Notes under the pieces: generated by a model
What the model was told of the DNA's origin: nothing
Database searches by the model: none
Seen by the model: the letters and a program-made list of their open reading frames with translations, nothing else
NCBI GenBank assembly: GCA_963735055.1
Contig: CAVTJN010000003.1
Coordinates: 30,747 to 94,746 of the forward strand
Source of the DNA: JBBITI01 sp963735055
Lineage (GTDB): Bacteria; Chloroflexota; Dehalococcoidia; Dehalococcoidales; UBA2162
DNA length: 64,000 bases
Direction of reading: 5' to 3'
Translations under genes and position numbers: made by a program
Shown here: one piece after another, positions 17,322 to 26,256 of the stretch
How the letters are laid out: every line of letters begins with the position of its first letter
Position numbering within the stretch: the first letter of the stretch is position 1

Positions 17322-18365
17322 TCATTTGGTGAGCTTCATGCCAACCCTGTCTCTGACATCCTGCGGGGTGGCTATTTCTCTTCCCAGCGCCTTGGCCAGT
17401 TTCACCAACATGACGGTTGTATCAGAGGCCATCTGGGATATATCATCCCGGTGGGGGTACAGGTAGTACTGGTCTTCGATGCCGACCCGTATCAACTCAA
17501 TCCCGCCCAGCAGCGCCATGGCCGCCATGGTAAGCCAGTTACGCCCGGCCGGGGCAAGTCCCAGGAAGGCATCCTCACCGAACCCTACCCTCGCCAGACC
17601 CATGCTGGTAATGACCTCGAGTTGGGTCCAGGGGTCTCCGCCAAACGCCCGATCGTCGCTGTGTTTGCCTTCCTGTATCACGGTCCAGAAAGGCTTCTTG
17701 AGCAAACCGGTGTCAATCAGGTGTTGTTTCACCCTGGGTATGGCGAAGCACTCTGCTTCTACCATGGGCTTAACGCCATTAGCCTCCATCCATTTAACGC
17801 CCTCTTGAATGCTTTCGATGTCAAAAGTGGCATGGCCGACGTCGAAGTTCCCCTCAGTCATGATGAGGGCGGATTGAACGTACCAGTTCCCGATCCCCTT
17901 GGCTTTGCCCGCTTCCAGCAAGAACTTTGTCTGGGTGATGAAATCGGCCTGGGAGCCTTTTTCCGGATTACCCCACCAGGTATGATGGGCACAGACAAAA
18001 TCAACCTTTTGGTGGGCCCGGTCCATTACCTCCATAAGACATTGAGCGTGACGCGACTGCGGCGTCCCAATCGCGTTCATGAAGGCCGTGGCTCCGGTGT
18101 TAGGATCGCGCGGATGGGTGTGGATCACCGACGCGCCCGCCTTCACACACTCCACGATCGCATCGGCCTGGTCGTCAAAGGTAACCGGGGGCAAGTTCTT
18201 GACTCCCCGCTCCTCATACCACGAAATAGGCTGCCAGCCGGGTATGGCCGCCTCAATGGCCACCTTCTTAGCCATGCCGGTGGTCTTGGGTTGGGCCGGG
18301 GCATTGAAGTGCTGTTCCAGCCTCTTTCGGCCACGTTCATCCGCTACCCTGTATTCTTCCTTCAT
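17322..18365 (-). CDS. BKACE family enzyme (DUF849, 3-keto-5-aminohexanoate cleavage-like)
   Basis: A 347-residue TIM-barrel enzyme. The ATG (MKEEYRV) has AAGGAG 7 bases upstream; a GTG six codons earlier lies at the ribosome site itself. The family zinc motif is present (VIHTHPRDP), as is the conserved Glu region (VEAECFAI). The C-terminal block GIELIRVGIEDQYYL...GREIATPQDVRDRVGM is typical of DUF849. BKACE enzymes condense beta-keto acids with acetyl-CoA to give acetoacetate and a CoA ester; the exact substrate varies widely. The first 40 residues are unusual and may be an added segment. Near a cupin and an acyl ligase, it suggests beta-keto acid breakdown. Confidence 0.88.
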   Translation of the reverse strand: MKEEYRVADERGRKRLEQHFNAPAQPKTTGMAKKVAIEAAIPGWQPISWYEERGVKNLPPVTFDDQADAIVECVKAGASVIHTHPRDPNTGATAFMNAIGTPQSRHAQCLMEVMDRAHQKVDFVCAHHTWWGNPEKGSQADFITQTKFLLEAGKAKGIGNWYVQSALIMTEGNFDVGHATFDIESIQEGVKWMEANGVKPMVEAECFAIPRVKQHLIDTGLLKKPFWTVIQEGKHSDDRAFGGDPWTQLEVITSMGLARVGFGEDAFLGLAPAGRNWLTMAAMALLGGIELIRVGIEDQYYLYPHRDDISQMASDTTVMLVKLAKALGREIATPQDVRDRVGMKLTK

Positions 18366-18711
18366 GTCCTCACTCCTTTTCACTCATATTCTGCAAACCG
18401 ACCCGGTCCGTCATTTGGGCCATCCGCGATGCGGGTGCTGCCGCCAGAATCTCTTCTGGCGCCTGTGGCCCGCGGTCTGGCGCGATTATATTCCCGCGGC
18501 CATGCCGCCATCAATACCCGGCATCGAAGGTCGTGGTAAATGGATCATGGTTCCCGATTGCGTCTTTCATTCCACCGCTGAACGATGCCCGTCAATACAT
18601 CGGCTTCCACTTTCCTGCCAACCGAGTGAATCCGGCATTCACCGGTGTATCTGTCCATCGTATTGGGTATAATAGCGGCATTGTTTCACCGAGCAGACAG
18701 GAGCCCGTCTT
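18366..18711 (+). promoter_or_regulatory. divergent intergenic region with -10 element for the acyl ligase
   Basis: The region separates the BKACE and ligase genes. TATAAT lies at 18668-18673, 38 bases before the ligase ATG; no good -35 is visible. No coding frame in it looks real. Confidence 0.5.
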
Positions 18712-20487
18712 ATGGCAAATTATGATCAATACAATCTGAGTAACGGTAAGCCGATCACGACTCTGATTCCATTCTCTTTCCCTACAGACGAGTACCGCGC
18801 TGGGTTTGCTGACCGCAGCAGCGTCTTCCTCAAGTACCACGCTTTTGACGAGGGTCGAGTGTCCGTGCGAACCCTGACCAGAGGCGAATTCTGGGACATG
18901 GCATGTGGTGCGGCAGGCTATCTCGGAAGCCTCGGACTTGTCAAGGGGACGCGTATTATCCATTGCTTTTCATCGAACAACCTGTCTGACGCGGTTTTCA
19001 GATTGGCCGCACTGTTGGTTGGCTGCACCACCGTGACTATTAATTGGCAGGCTGACAGCGACGACACCATCATCTACAAGACCCGATTGACTGGAGCCAA
19101 GGTATTTGTCTATGATACGCATTCTCGGGCTCGGATAATGGCCATTCGGTCGGAACTCGGGAAAGTCACTCTTATCGACTCTGATGATATGGGAATTGGC
19201 CCTTGGGGCGACGTCCCGTCAAGATCATCGACCTATGATGATGAGCGATTGATCGTCTTTACCTCGGGCACCACCGGAAGACCGAAGGGCGTGAGCTTAT
19301 CTCATCGCAGCTACCTGGCCAACCGGTTGACTTTCGAGAGCTACTTTGGCATGTCTCCTGATACGAGACTGGACCTGCTCCTGGTGAATCCGATGCATCA
19401 TACCAACTCATCGGCGCTCCTGGACTGGGGCATGCGGCGGAGCGGTACCATCGTCCACCTGCTGCAGCTCTACACAACACTATACTGGAGAGTTCTCGTC
19501 GATGTCGCCCGGCAAAGGCGCGATTTGCTGATTGCACCACTTGTTTCCCGCCATTTCGATTTCCTGGATTCGCTTGCCGGCCAGGCCAAACTGCCAGTAC
19601 CGGAAGATGAACTCGCGGCCGCGCTGAAACAGGTAGATATTCTATTGGGTTCAGCTCCGGTGGGGCCAACTACGGTCAAAAGGGTGATTCGGTTTAGCCA
19701 TCACCTGCCACACGTGCGATTTGGCTCCACAGAAACATGCCTTGAAGTCATGGCCACACCGACTACCATGTCCCAGGAAGAGTTAATGGCGGCCCACGAG
19801 GCCGGTTGGGCGCACCAGCACGACGGCCAGAGGTTTTCTGGTTACTATATCGGCCGGGAGCATCATCCCTTTACCCGGGTCAAGATCGTCAAAGCCATTG
19901 ATTCCGGAAGCCCGGAGTATCTTCGGGCATGCAAGGTGGGAGAACCGGGGTATCTGATAACCCAGGGTCCTAATCTGATGACCAGCTATGTCGGTGATGA
20001 TGGGGCGACGCAGGAAGTGTTCAGGGACGGATGGTACGTTGGCCTCAGGGACATTGGCTTCGCCTTACGCAACACGGGTGATTCTCAGCTTGACTTCTAT
20101 TGGTTGTCCCGCGATTCCGCTTTGATCATTCGCGGCGGCGCTAACTACTCCTACGAACAGATTGCGGACGAGCTCAGTGGCTTTCTCGTTAGCGAGTTTC
20201 ATCTGACACGAGACCAGTTCCAGCTAGCGGTGGTGGGGCTCAAGGTGGGCAGCGAACATGAAGATAGCTGTTGCGTCGCCATAGACCTGAACAAGGGTGT
20301 AGCCGGCACAGAACTGCTGTCGGAAACCAGCTTTCTCGAAAGGGCGAAAAGGGGAGTGTCTAAAGGTTCCCGGCCTGACTACGTTCGCTTTGGGCCGATT
20401 CCGCGGAACTTCAAGGGTGCGATCCTCAACGATGAGCTCAAGCAGGAGTTCATGAAGTCTCTAAAAGACAACAAGATATACCTGTGA
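18712..20487 (+). CDS. AMP-forming acyl-CoA synthetase/ligase
   Basis: A 591-residue adenylate-forming enzyme. The phosphate-binding motif VFTSGTTGRPKGVSLSH is at about residues 181-197, and the A5-type GSTE is present (VRFGSTETC). The C-terminal hinge region has YWLSRDSALIIRGGANYSYEQIADEL, where a Arg-Gly-Gly segment replaces the more common KxxG. The terminal FKGAILNDEL carries the candidate catalytic Lys. Such enzymes activate an organic acid with ATP to an adenylate and then a thioester. AGGAG lies 8 bases before the ATG. Divergent from BKACE and upstream of selenoprotein gene 2, so it may feed the same pathway. Confidence 0.88.
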   Translation: MANYDQYNLSNGKPITTLIPFSFPTDEYRAGFADRSSVFLKYHAFDEGRVSVRTLTRGEFWDMACGAAGYLGSLGLVKGTRIIHCFSSNNLSDAVFRLAALLVGCTTVTINWQADSDDTIIYKTRLTGAKVFVYDTHSRARIMAIRSELGKVTLIDSDDMGIGPWGDVPSRSSTYDDERLIVFTSGTTGRPKGVSLSHRSYLANRLTFESYFGMSPDTRLDLLLVNPMHHTNSSALLDWGMRRSGTIVHLLQLYTTLYWRVLVDVARQRRDLLIAPLVSRHFDFLDSLAGQAKLPVPEDELAAALKQVDILLGSAPVGPTTVKRVIRFSHHLPHVRFGSTETCLEVMATPTTMSQEELMAAHEAGWAHQHDGQRFSGYYIGREHHPFTRVKIVKAIDSGSPEYLRACKVGEPGYLITQGPNLMTSYVGDDGATQEVFRDGWYVGLRDIGFALRNTGDSQLDFYWLSRDSALIIRGGANYSYEQIADELSGFLVSEFHLTRDQFQLAVVGLKVGSEHEDSCCVAIDLNKGVAGTELLSETSFLERAKRGVSKGSRPDYVRFGPIPRNFKGAILNDELKQEFMKSLKDNKIYL

Positions 20488-20733
20488 CCCCGATTCATTC
20501 CCGCCCAAAGAAGCGCCGGGCGCAAACCGCTCGGTGTTGCCCGCTACCCGGCTCCTGTGGCCTTCTTGATTTTCTGAAGACTCCGATCTATTATGGATAG
20601 CGTTTGTCCCGCCAACATGGATTGCGCGCCCGAACTGGTGAGCGGGAAATTGAGTGGCAAGACCCGGCATAGAAGCGTAGTCCCACTGGCCGGAGTGGTC
20701 GGTACAAAATAGATCAAAGCTCAAGGAGGTCAG

Positions 20734-22500
20734 ATGCCAGCACGCAAGACAGTCTTCAAATGCCTGAACCCCGTTGGAATCCAGGAGCCGGTGGAATTGT
20801 ATCCCCTGGCCCCGCGTTTAGACAAGGACAAACTCGCAGGCAAGACTATCTACATCAGCGTCGGCGCGGGCGGCGAACAGGGACTCATGATACCCCTGCC
20901 CAAGACGCTGCAAAGACTCTACCCCGAGGTCAACTGGCGGGTCACCCACGCGGCTCCGCACCGCACCATCGCCGGCAGCCTCGCCCTGACGGACGAGGAG
21001 ATGAAGACCGCCGATGCTCTCATTCGCGGGGTGGTGTGGTGACACGGCGCGATATGGGAGCAGTTGCCTACCCTATCGAAGTATGAAAAAGCCGGTATCC
21101 CGAGCATCTTCATCATCTTCCCCGACCAGCAGGAATGCTGGAAAGAGGCTGCCAGAATATGTGGTTTGCCCGCAGCGCGCTACGTCTGCGAATCGCGGAC
21201 GATCCCCGGGCATATTGACGTCGAGCGGGTGGTACCCGAGTTGATGGACGGCTTGACCCGGCCCTTGACACCAGAGGAACAGAAGAGAAGCACTCTGACC
21301 CCGCCGGCCGACAAGCGAATAATCTTCGAGGGCACTCTTGAGAAAGCCCAGGACTTCTATGAGCAGACCGAGATAATCCCCACGCTGCAGAACGCGCCAT
21401 TCGCGCGCTTCACCGACGGCTTGCCGGTGCGGGTACCCACCGAGGAACGGGTGGCCGAGATGCTCAAGGGCACCAGTCACAAACCGGATGAGCTAATCAT
21501 ATTCCATGAAGACCATGATGTCGGTGACCGCTCGGTCCAGATGGGGAACTCCGGGAAGAAGGGTGATCCGGTAGTCTTCCTGCCCATGAAGATGAAGGCA
21601 ACAGTGGAAAAAATAGCCACCCTCGCCGTAATGGCCGGATGCAGGCCTGAATTCTTCCCGGTAGTGCTGGCGATTGCCGAATCCGGTGGCGGTTGCGGTG
21701 ACGGCCGCGGTGGTGGTGGATACTGCGTTAGCGGACCGATCGGCCGGGAAATCGGCATGAACTATGATGTCAACCTCCTCGGCCCCGGGAATCCGGCCAA
21801 CAAATCTCTGGGCCGCGTTGCCGAGTTGATGTGGCGCAACCTCGGCGGCCAGATTCCAAGCGTCAACAACTGCGGCGTCTTTGGGAACGGACTGACTAAT
21901 GTCTTCCCCGAAAATGCCGAGGCGTTGCCGCCCGGCTGGGAAGGATTGAACGAAGAGTGCGACTTCGACAAGAACGATAGCGTACTGGTAAGAATTGGTT
22001 TAGGCATGAGTGGCACGCAGGCCGCCGCCTGGATGCCGGGGCAATATCGCGAATTCCAGAAGAGCGGCCACAGCGGCATCGCCCGGCGCCTGAACGTCAA
22101 GGGCATCCCCGGCCCCCACAACTTCCTGGAATTCATACGCGGTTTCTGGGTGGACGGCGAGGGCGGTTTCACGTTCCTGATGCTTCCCGAGCTGGCCAAC
22201 CACCTGTACGAGTACGGCTTCAAGACAAAAGCTGCGGTCTACGACTACATTCACAAGCGCAGTTTCATGCCGCTCAAAGAATACCGGCTCCACTCGATAC
22301 CCGATGTCTGGACTAATGCCTGGCGGGGGATCGAGCCGACCTCAGGGAAGCACTGGTTAGAACTACCCGAAGACTATATGGTAGCCGCCTGTCCCGACCC
22401 TTGGGCCAACTCCATCATCGTCATGGGCGCGGGCGAGGAACAACTCCACTGGATGAGGGGATCCATGAGAGACGCCTACAGCATCGACGACTGGAGATAG
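20734..22500 (+). CDS. two-domain UGSC-like protein, selenoprotein candidate (Sec at codon 103)
   Basis: Paralog of the protein at 14829, with TGA at 21040-21042 in the same aligned place: ADALIRGVVW-U-HGAIW. The frame continues another 485 codons, giving 588 residues. The conserved Cys at U+32 (DQQEC, Cys135) matches copy 1. The shared second domain shows FEGTLEKAQDFYEQT, VPTEERVAEMLKGT, LAVMAGCRPEFFPVVLA, a Gly/Cys-rich GGGCGDGRGGGGYC loop and LGPGNPANKSLGRV. Copy 1 lacks the two Cys of that loop, so the copies may differ in chemistry. AAGGAGG lies 6 bases before the ATG. The pair is clearly diverged, yet the TGA and hairpin are kept, which argues for selection. Confidence 0.85.
21040..21076 (+). 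promoter_or_regulatory. bSECIS-like hairpin after in-frame TGA (copy 2)
   Basis: TGA at 21040-21042. Loop AGTT at 21062-21065 starts 20 bases after TGA, exactly as in copy 1. It is closed by GC/GC, then A-T, GGG/CCC and ATA/TAT with single-base bulges. The stem is weaker than in copy 1, but the loop sequence and spacing are identical. Confidence 0.65.
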
Positions 22501-22539
22501 AACCAGCCTTCAGATTAACGCTTGAGATGCAAGAATAGG

Positions 22540-22569
22540 AAAGGCGCCCCACAGAAGTGGGGCGCCTTT
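22540..22569 (+). terminator. hairpin terminator after selenoprotein gene 2
   Basis: A 12-bp stem AAAGGCGCCCCA / TGGGGCGCCTTT with loop CAGAAG. It sits between the convergent selenoprotein and cupin genes and works in both directions. Confidence 0.9.
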
Positions 22570-22671
22570 CTGGTTGTCCTATCATCAGGGTCGCAGATAC
22601 GTTCGCCCGTTACGGCAGAGTCCTAAGACAGGTCATCCCCGGCATGGATCGAAGCTGCCTCCGAAGGCAAC

Positions 22672-23109
22672 CTACGGCTCGGGAGTGGCGCTGGAGCCAT
22701 ACCGAGGCGCCAGCAGGCAATGCCCAAAGTAGAACGGCCGGTCCACCTTCCGTACGTACACCGGACAGTGCGCCACTCCCTTCGGCAGGCAAATGATGGC
22801 CGGGGTGTCTATAACATGCTTTTCCCACTCGTCACCCAGAGCAATCTCCACCTCTCCGCCGAGGTCCGGGCTGGTCGCCGGGTCGCTCGGGATGAAAAAC
22901 AGGATTTCATCGCAATCGTGTTTGTGGGGAGGATCTGCCAGGACATGGGGCTGCAGGATACCCACGAAATTGAAATTGACGTTGAAGCCACCAAGGGCGG
23001 CCACGTGTTCTTCACTGAGATTGATGCCAACCGCCGTCGGATTACGGACCGGGGGTCCCTTTCCCTTTGGCTCTTTCAGGACGTATTTCCCGTACTTTGA
23101 TTCAGGCAT
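22672..23109 (-). CDS. cupin-domain protein (family member 2 of 4)
   Basis: A 145-residue single cupin opening MPESKYGKYVLKEP. Motif 1 is DPPHKHDCDEILFFI and motif 2 is CLPKGVAHCPVYVRKVDRPF, giving a likely His/His/Glu/His metal site. AGGAGGG lies 8 bases upstream of the ATG. It follows the cupin at 23191 on the same strand with 81 bases between, so the two are probably co-transcribed and may form a heteromer. It faces selenoprotein gene 2 tail to tail, repeating the selenoprotein/cupin convergent order seen at 14829-17244. Confidence 0.78.
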   Translation of the reverse strand: MPESKYGKYVLKEPKGKGPPVRNPTAVGINLSEEHVAALGGFNVNFNFVGILQPHVLADPPHKHDCDEILFFIPSDPATSPDLGGEVEIALGDEWEKHVIDTPAIICLPKGVAHCPVYVRKVDRPFYFGHCLLAPRYGSSATPEP

Positions 23110-23190
23110 AGTCCGTGCCCTCCTTCGTCAACAATCCTGGTTGCGCCCCGTCTCTGAGCCCGGGTGCGCCCGGACAATGGTTCTTACCAG

Positions 23191-23586
23191 TTACTCGGTT
23201 CCAAGGTCGATGCGACAGAACAGCAGCGTTTTGTCGATCCGCTTGAAGTTGAGCGGACCGTGAATCAGTCCCTTGGGGACGCAAACGATGGAGGCAGTGT
23301 TGATCACCTGCCTCTCCCCGTCTTCGCCAAGCGACAACTCGACTTCCGCCCCCAGCTCGAATGGTGTTCTCGGGTCGCTGCTGAGAAAACACAGGAACTC
23401 GTCGAAGCCGTGGGCGTGCGGGTTCTTGTCCATGATGACGGGTTTTGAGACATGGGTCCAGACCATACGGTGTTTGATACCACCCCAGTCCTTGAGTCCC
23501 TCCAGCGCGGCCGGCGTCGCCGCCGATATTACCGCATGGGGTTTGGTTTGCCTGAATATGTACTTCCCGTACTTCGACTCGGCCAT
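23191..23586 (-). CDS. cupin-domain protein (family member 3 of 4)
   Basis: A 131-residue single cupin opening MAESKYGKYIFRQTKPH. Motif 1 is NPHAHGFDEFLCFL, the shared DPRTPFELGAEVELSLG strand follows, and motif 2 is CVPKGLIHGPLNF. The metal-type residues are kept. The ribosome site is weak (GGGGGCTGAAAA), so the ATG choice rests on alignment with its relatives. Upstream partner of the cupin at 22672. Confidence 0.76.
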   Translation of the reverse strand: MAESKYGKYIFRQTKPHAVISAATPAALEGLKDWGGIKHRMVWTHVSKPVIMDKNPHAHGFDEFLCFLSSDPRTPFELGAEVELSLGEDGERQVINTASIVCVPKGLIHGPLNFKRIDKTLLFCRIDLGTE

Positions 23587-23828
23587 TTTTCAGCCCCCTT
23601 TGACCCTAATGCGCTGGACGCCCCCAAATTCTGACCACAACAATAGCTCAGCTTCCCCGGACTGTCAATAGCGTCTAAGCGTCCAGAGAATGGCGGATCT
23701 CTGACCATCGGGGAGGTCGGCGGCAACGACTCTGGGCACTCGGGGTGATGGTGGTTTCGCCATCCGCCATGACTCACCGAACGCCGGCAATCTCCATTTC
23801 TCGGGAGGTAGAGTGAACATAAGTAATG

Positions 23829-23857
23829 TTGACCCAAAATGAGCTTGACGGTAGAAT
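23829..23857 (+). promoter_or_regulatory. sigma70-type promoter upstream of repeat-protein leader
   Basis: -35 TTGACC (23829-23834), 17-base spacer, -10 TAGAAT (23852-23857). Transcription would start near 23864, giving a leader of about 100 bases before the ATG at 23971. The 240 bases between the cupin start and this promoter hold nothing else I can support. Confidence 0.6.
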
Positions 23858-23869
23858 GACATCACTAAG

Positions 23870-23923
23870 GTGGCTTTGAACCGCTATCTGTACTTGGGCA
23901 CTTGGGTGGCGGAGAGCCAATAG
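23870..23923 (+). other. possible 17-residue leader peptide
   Basis: A GTG-started frame of 17 codons (MALNRYLYLGTWVAESQ) ends with TAG 2 bases before the terminator stem at 23926. Position between promoter and terminator suggests an attenuator leader, but the ribosome site is poor and the peptide has no run of one amino acid. Confidence 0.3.
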
Positions 23924-23925
23924 TG

Positions 23926-23955
23926 AAACCGACCTTACTCAGGTCGGTTTTTATT
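23926..23955 (+). terminator. intrinsic terminator inside the leader of the repeat-protein gene
   Basis: A 10-bp stem AAACCGACCT / AGGTCGGTTT, loop TACTC, followed by TTATTT. It stands after a good promoter and only 15 bases before the next start codon, so it either attenuates the gene or ends a short RNA of about 90 bases. Confidence 0.8.
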
Positions 23956-23970
23956 TGAGTTGGTAAAGAG

Positions 23971-25593
23971 ATGAGTGACCTGTCGAATCGAGCGAAAAGC
24001 CTCATTGAACGAGCCGGTTCGCGCAGCAGGCCGGCCCTTGCCCGGGTTGGCAAGGAGATGGGCGACTTTTCAGATCTGGTTAGAGACCTTTCCAGAAGAG
24101 CCCGGCGGCAGGCAAAACCGGCTCTTGTCCGGGCCGGCAGAGAGGTGGGCGGCCTCTGGAATCGGGCCAACGGTCTCTATCACGAAGCCCGGCGGCAGGC
24201 AAAACCGGCTCTTACCCGGGCTGGCAAAGAGGCGGAGAACCTCTCGAGTCGAGGAAAGAGCTTTTATCACGAGACCCGGCGGCAGGCAAAACCTGCCCTT
24301 GCCCGGTTCGGCAAGGAGGTGGGCGGCCTCTGGAATCAAGCCAACGGTCTCTATCACGAAGCCCGGCGGCAGGGAAGGCCAGCCCTTACCCGAGTTGGCA
24401 AAGAGATAGGCAGCCTTTCAAGCCAAACAAGAAGCCTCTACAACCAGACCCGGCGGCAGGCAAGACCAACCCTTGCCCGGGTCGGCAAGGAGGTGGGGGA
24501 TTTTTCAAGTCGGGCCAACCGCCTCTATCATGATGTCCGGCGACAGGCAAAGCCCGCTCGTGCCCGCGTCGGCAAGGAGGTGGCGGGCCTTTCAAGTCGA
24601 GCCAACCGGCTCTATCACGAAGCCCGGCTGCAGGGAAGGCCAGCCCTCGCCCGAGTTGGCAAAGAGATAGGCAGCCTTTCAAGTCAAACAAGAAGCCTCT
24701 ACAACCACACCCGGCGGCAGGCAAAACCAACCCTTGCCCGGGTCGGCAAAGAAATGACCAACCTGCCGAATCGCGCCAGGATCTTCTATCACGACTTTGG
24801 GATGAAAGCAAAGCCGGCATCTCCTCCGGCCGGCGAAGACATGAGCAACCGGCCAAGTCGGGCAGGAAGCCTGGATCTCCGAGATGGGTCGCGAGACCCA
24901 TTGACCCGAACTCTGGCCACGCTCCGGATCTATGAAAAGCACACGTTCTATCTCTGCGACAGTAGCCTCACCGGCGTGGATGCATCTGTCCAGGTTCCTG
25001 ATGGGGGGGATCTGGACTTCAAGGCGCTTACCACGAAAACTGAATTGGACGCACTGGTCGCCGGGGGCTATGACCTTGTCCTGGATTTTGGCAGATTGAA
25101 GCGTGGTCTCGGAAACGGAGCGATGGCATTCCTCATATTCGTGGAGCGAGAACTCGCGTCCATGGGGTGGGCAGCTACGACCCGGGAATCAAAAGAGGCG
25201 TTCAGAGTTTACCCGTACAACGTTGATTTGGACGATAAGGCCTGCATTGTCGGTGAATGGACGAACCCGAAATATCGAGACAGCGGCCTCTGCGTTTACA
25301 TTGGGCAAAAAAGACGGCAGTTGCTGAAAGAGAAGGGATTCACATTTGAGCGGAGCCTGGTGGAAGAAAACGCATTTGAATACCTCGTCTCCACCACCAG
25401 GCAGAGACAATCAGGGGTTGCCTACAAACGCCGGACATACGCCAAAGTGGCTCTTCCTGGAATCCTGGGGGGAGAGGTGTGGAAAGAAACTCCTCTTGAC
25501 GAGACCGACACGAAGCCGACACAAAAGTTCACGCTACTGATGCTTGCTGTTTCGAGCCCGCCCGTGTCAAATCCCTTCGTGCCCGCCCGCTGA
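23971..25593 (+). CDS. protein with ten 29-residue basic repeats and an unknown C-terminal domain
   Basis: A 540-residue protein. Residues 16-305 hold ten tandem 29-residue units with consensus near RRQAKPALARVGKE, followed by VGxLSSRANxLYHEA. The array is strongly basic and probably helical (amphipathic or coiled coil); the last unit is degenerate. Residues about 306-540 form a separate globular-looking domain with no repeats (TLRIYEKHTFYLC, YDLVLDFGRLK, CIVGEWTNP). I recognise neither part. No signal peptide is visible, so it is probably cytoplasmic; the basic array could bind nucleic acid, membrane or polyanion. Monocistronic behind an attenuator-like leader; the ribosome site is weak (GTAAAGAG). 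Confidence 0.72.
   Translation: MSDLSNRAKSLIERAGSRSRPALARVGKEMGDFSDLVRDLSRRARRQAKPALVRAGREVGGLWNRANGLYHEARRQAKPALTRAGKEAENLSSRGKSFYHETRRQAKPALARFGKEVGGLWNQANGLYHEARRQGRPALTRVGKEIGSLSSQTRSLYNQTRRQARPTLARVGKEVGDFSSRANRLYHDVRRQAKPARARVGKEVAGLSSRANRLYHEARLQGRPALARVGKEIGSLSSQTRSLYNHTRRQAKPTLARVGKEMTNLPNRARIFYHDFGMKAKPASPPAGEDMSNRPSRAGSLDLRDGSRDPLTRTLATLRIYEKHTFYLCDSSLTGVDASVQVPDGGDLDFKALTTKTELDALVAGGYDLVLDFGRLKRGLGNGAMAFLIFVERELASMGWAATTRESKEAFRVYPYNVDLDDKACIVGEWTNPKYRDSGLCVYIGQKRRQLLKEKGFTFERSLVEENAFEYLVSTTRQRQSGVAYKRRTYAKVALPGILGGEVWKETPLDETDTKPTQKFTLLMLAVSSPPVSNPFVPAR
24016..24885 (+). repeat. ten tandem 87-bp coding repeats
   Basis: Units of 87 bases in frame with the host gene. Units 5-6 and 8-9 (residues 132-189 and 219-276) are most alike, pointing to a recent duplication of a three-unit, 261-base block. 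Confidence 0.85.
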
Positions 25594-25623
25594 GAACCCA
25601 AAGGGGAGAGGAGGAGAGCAGGC

Positions 25624-26094
25624 ATGATGGAGATCATCAGAACTGATGAACGTCACGTATCCGACATTGGAGCATTGTGGCTGGAATTCATGCGTTTCCA
25701 TCAGGAGATTGACCCCATTTTTGCGCCGCGCGACGGCGCGGTGACCGGTTTTGAAGAGAACGAGGTCCGCCGCCTGATAAGATCAGAAAACGGTCTTGTG
25801 CTGGTCGCGCTGGACGAAGGCCGGGTCGTTGGATACGCACTGTCAGAAGTAAGAGGGCCTAAGGAGGGATACAAGCTCGAGAAGCACGGGGCGATCGACA
25901 ATGTCGCGGTAATGGCGAGCTATCGTCGCAGGGGAGTGGGCGACAAACTGGTCCGCGAGATTCTGACATGGTTTCAGTCTCGGGACGTCGACCGTGTTGA
26001 GCTTGAGGTTCTGGCGCAGAATCAAGTGGGTTATTCGTTCTGGAGGAGACACGGGTTCACGGACTACCGGCACCGGCTATTTCGACGGATCTAA
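25624..26094 (+). CDS. GNAT family N-acetyltransferase
   Basis: A 156-residue GCN5-type acetyltransferase. The acetyl-CoA motif A is clear: IDNVAVMASYRRRGVGDKLVREIL, with RRGVGD as the pyrophosphate loop. Motif B (VELEVLAQNQVGYSFWRRHGF) completes the fold. It transfers an acetyl group to an amine, either small molecule or protein; the target is unknown. GAGAGGAGG lies upstream of the ATG; a second ATG follows at once, so either may serve. It is 30 bases after the repeat-protein gene, so they may share a transcript. Confidence 0.9.
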   Translation: MMEIIRTDERHVSDIGALWLEFMRFHQEIDPIFAPRDGAVTGFEENEVRRLIRSENGLVLVALDEGRVVGYALSEVRGPKEGYKLEKHGAIDNVAVMASYRRRGVGDKLVREILTWFQSRDVDRVELEVLAQNQVGYSFWRRHGFTDYRHRLFRRI

Positions 26095-26157
26095 CGAGGC
26101 TGACATTGGGGCAACGGTTTGCCTGCCCCACAAATCCATCGGTCACCCTGGCGACAG

Positions 26158-26166
26158 TGCTATAAT
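26158..26166 (+). promoter_or_regulatory. extended -10 promoter for the aquaporin gene
   Basis: TGC-TATAAT, a consensus -10 with the TGN extension that can act without a good -35. It lies about 90 bases before the aquaporin ATG. Confidence 0.65.
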
Positions 26167-26256
26167 GCAGGCGGAATTCATTAACCAGAATCTGAAGGAT
26201 GGCTGCAGCACTTGCGGGTTGCAGCACCGAATGAGAACCGACGGGAGGCATGGCAG

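Noticed and set aside
24016..24885. CRISPR-like array
   Set aside because: The 87-base units are in-frame coding repeats without unique spacers.
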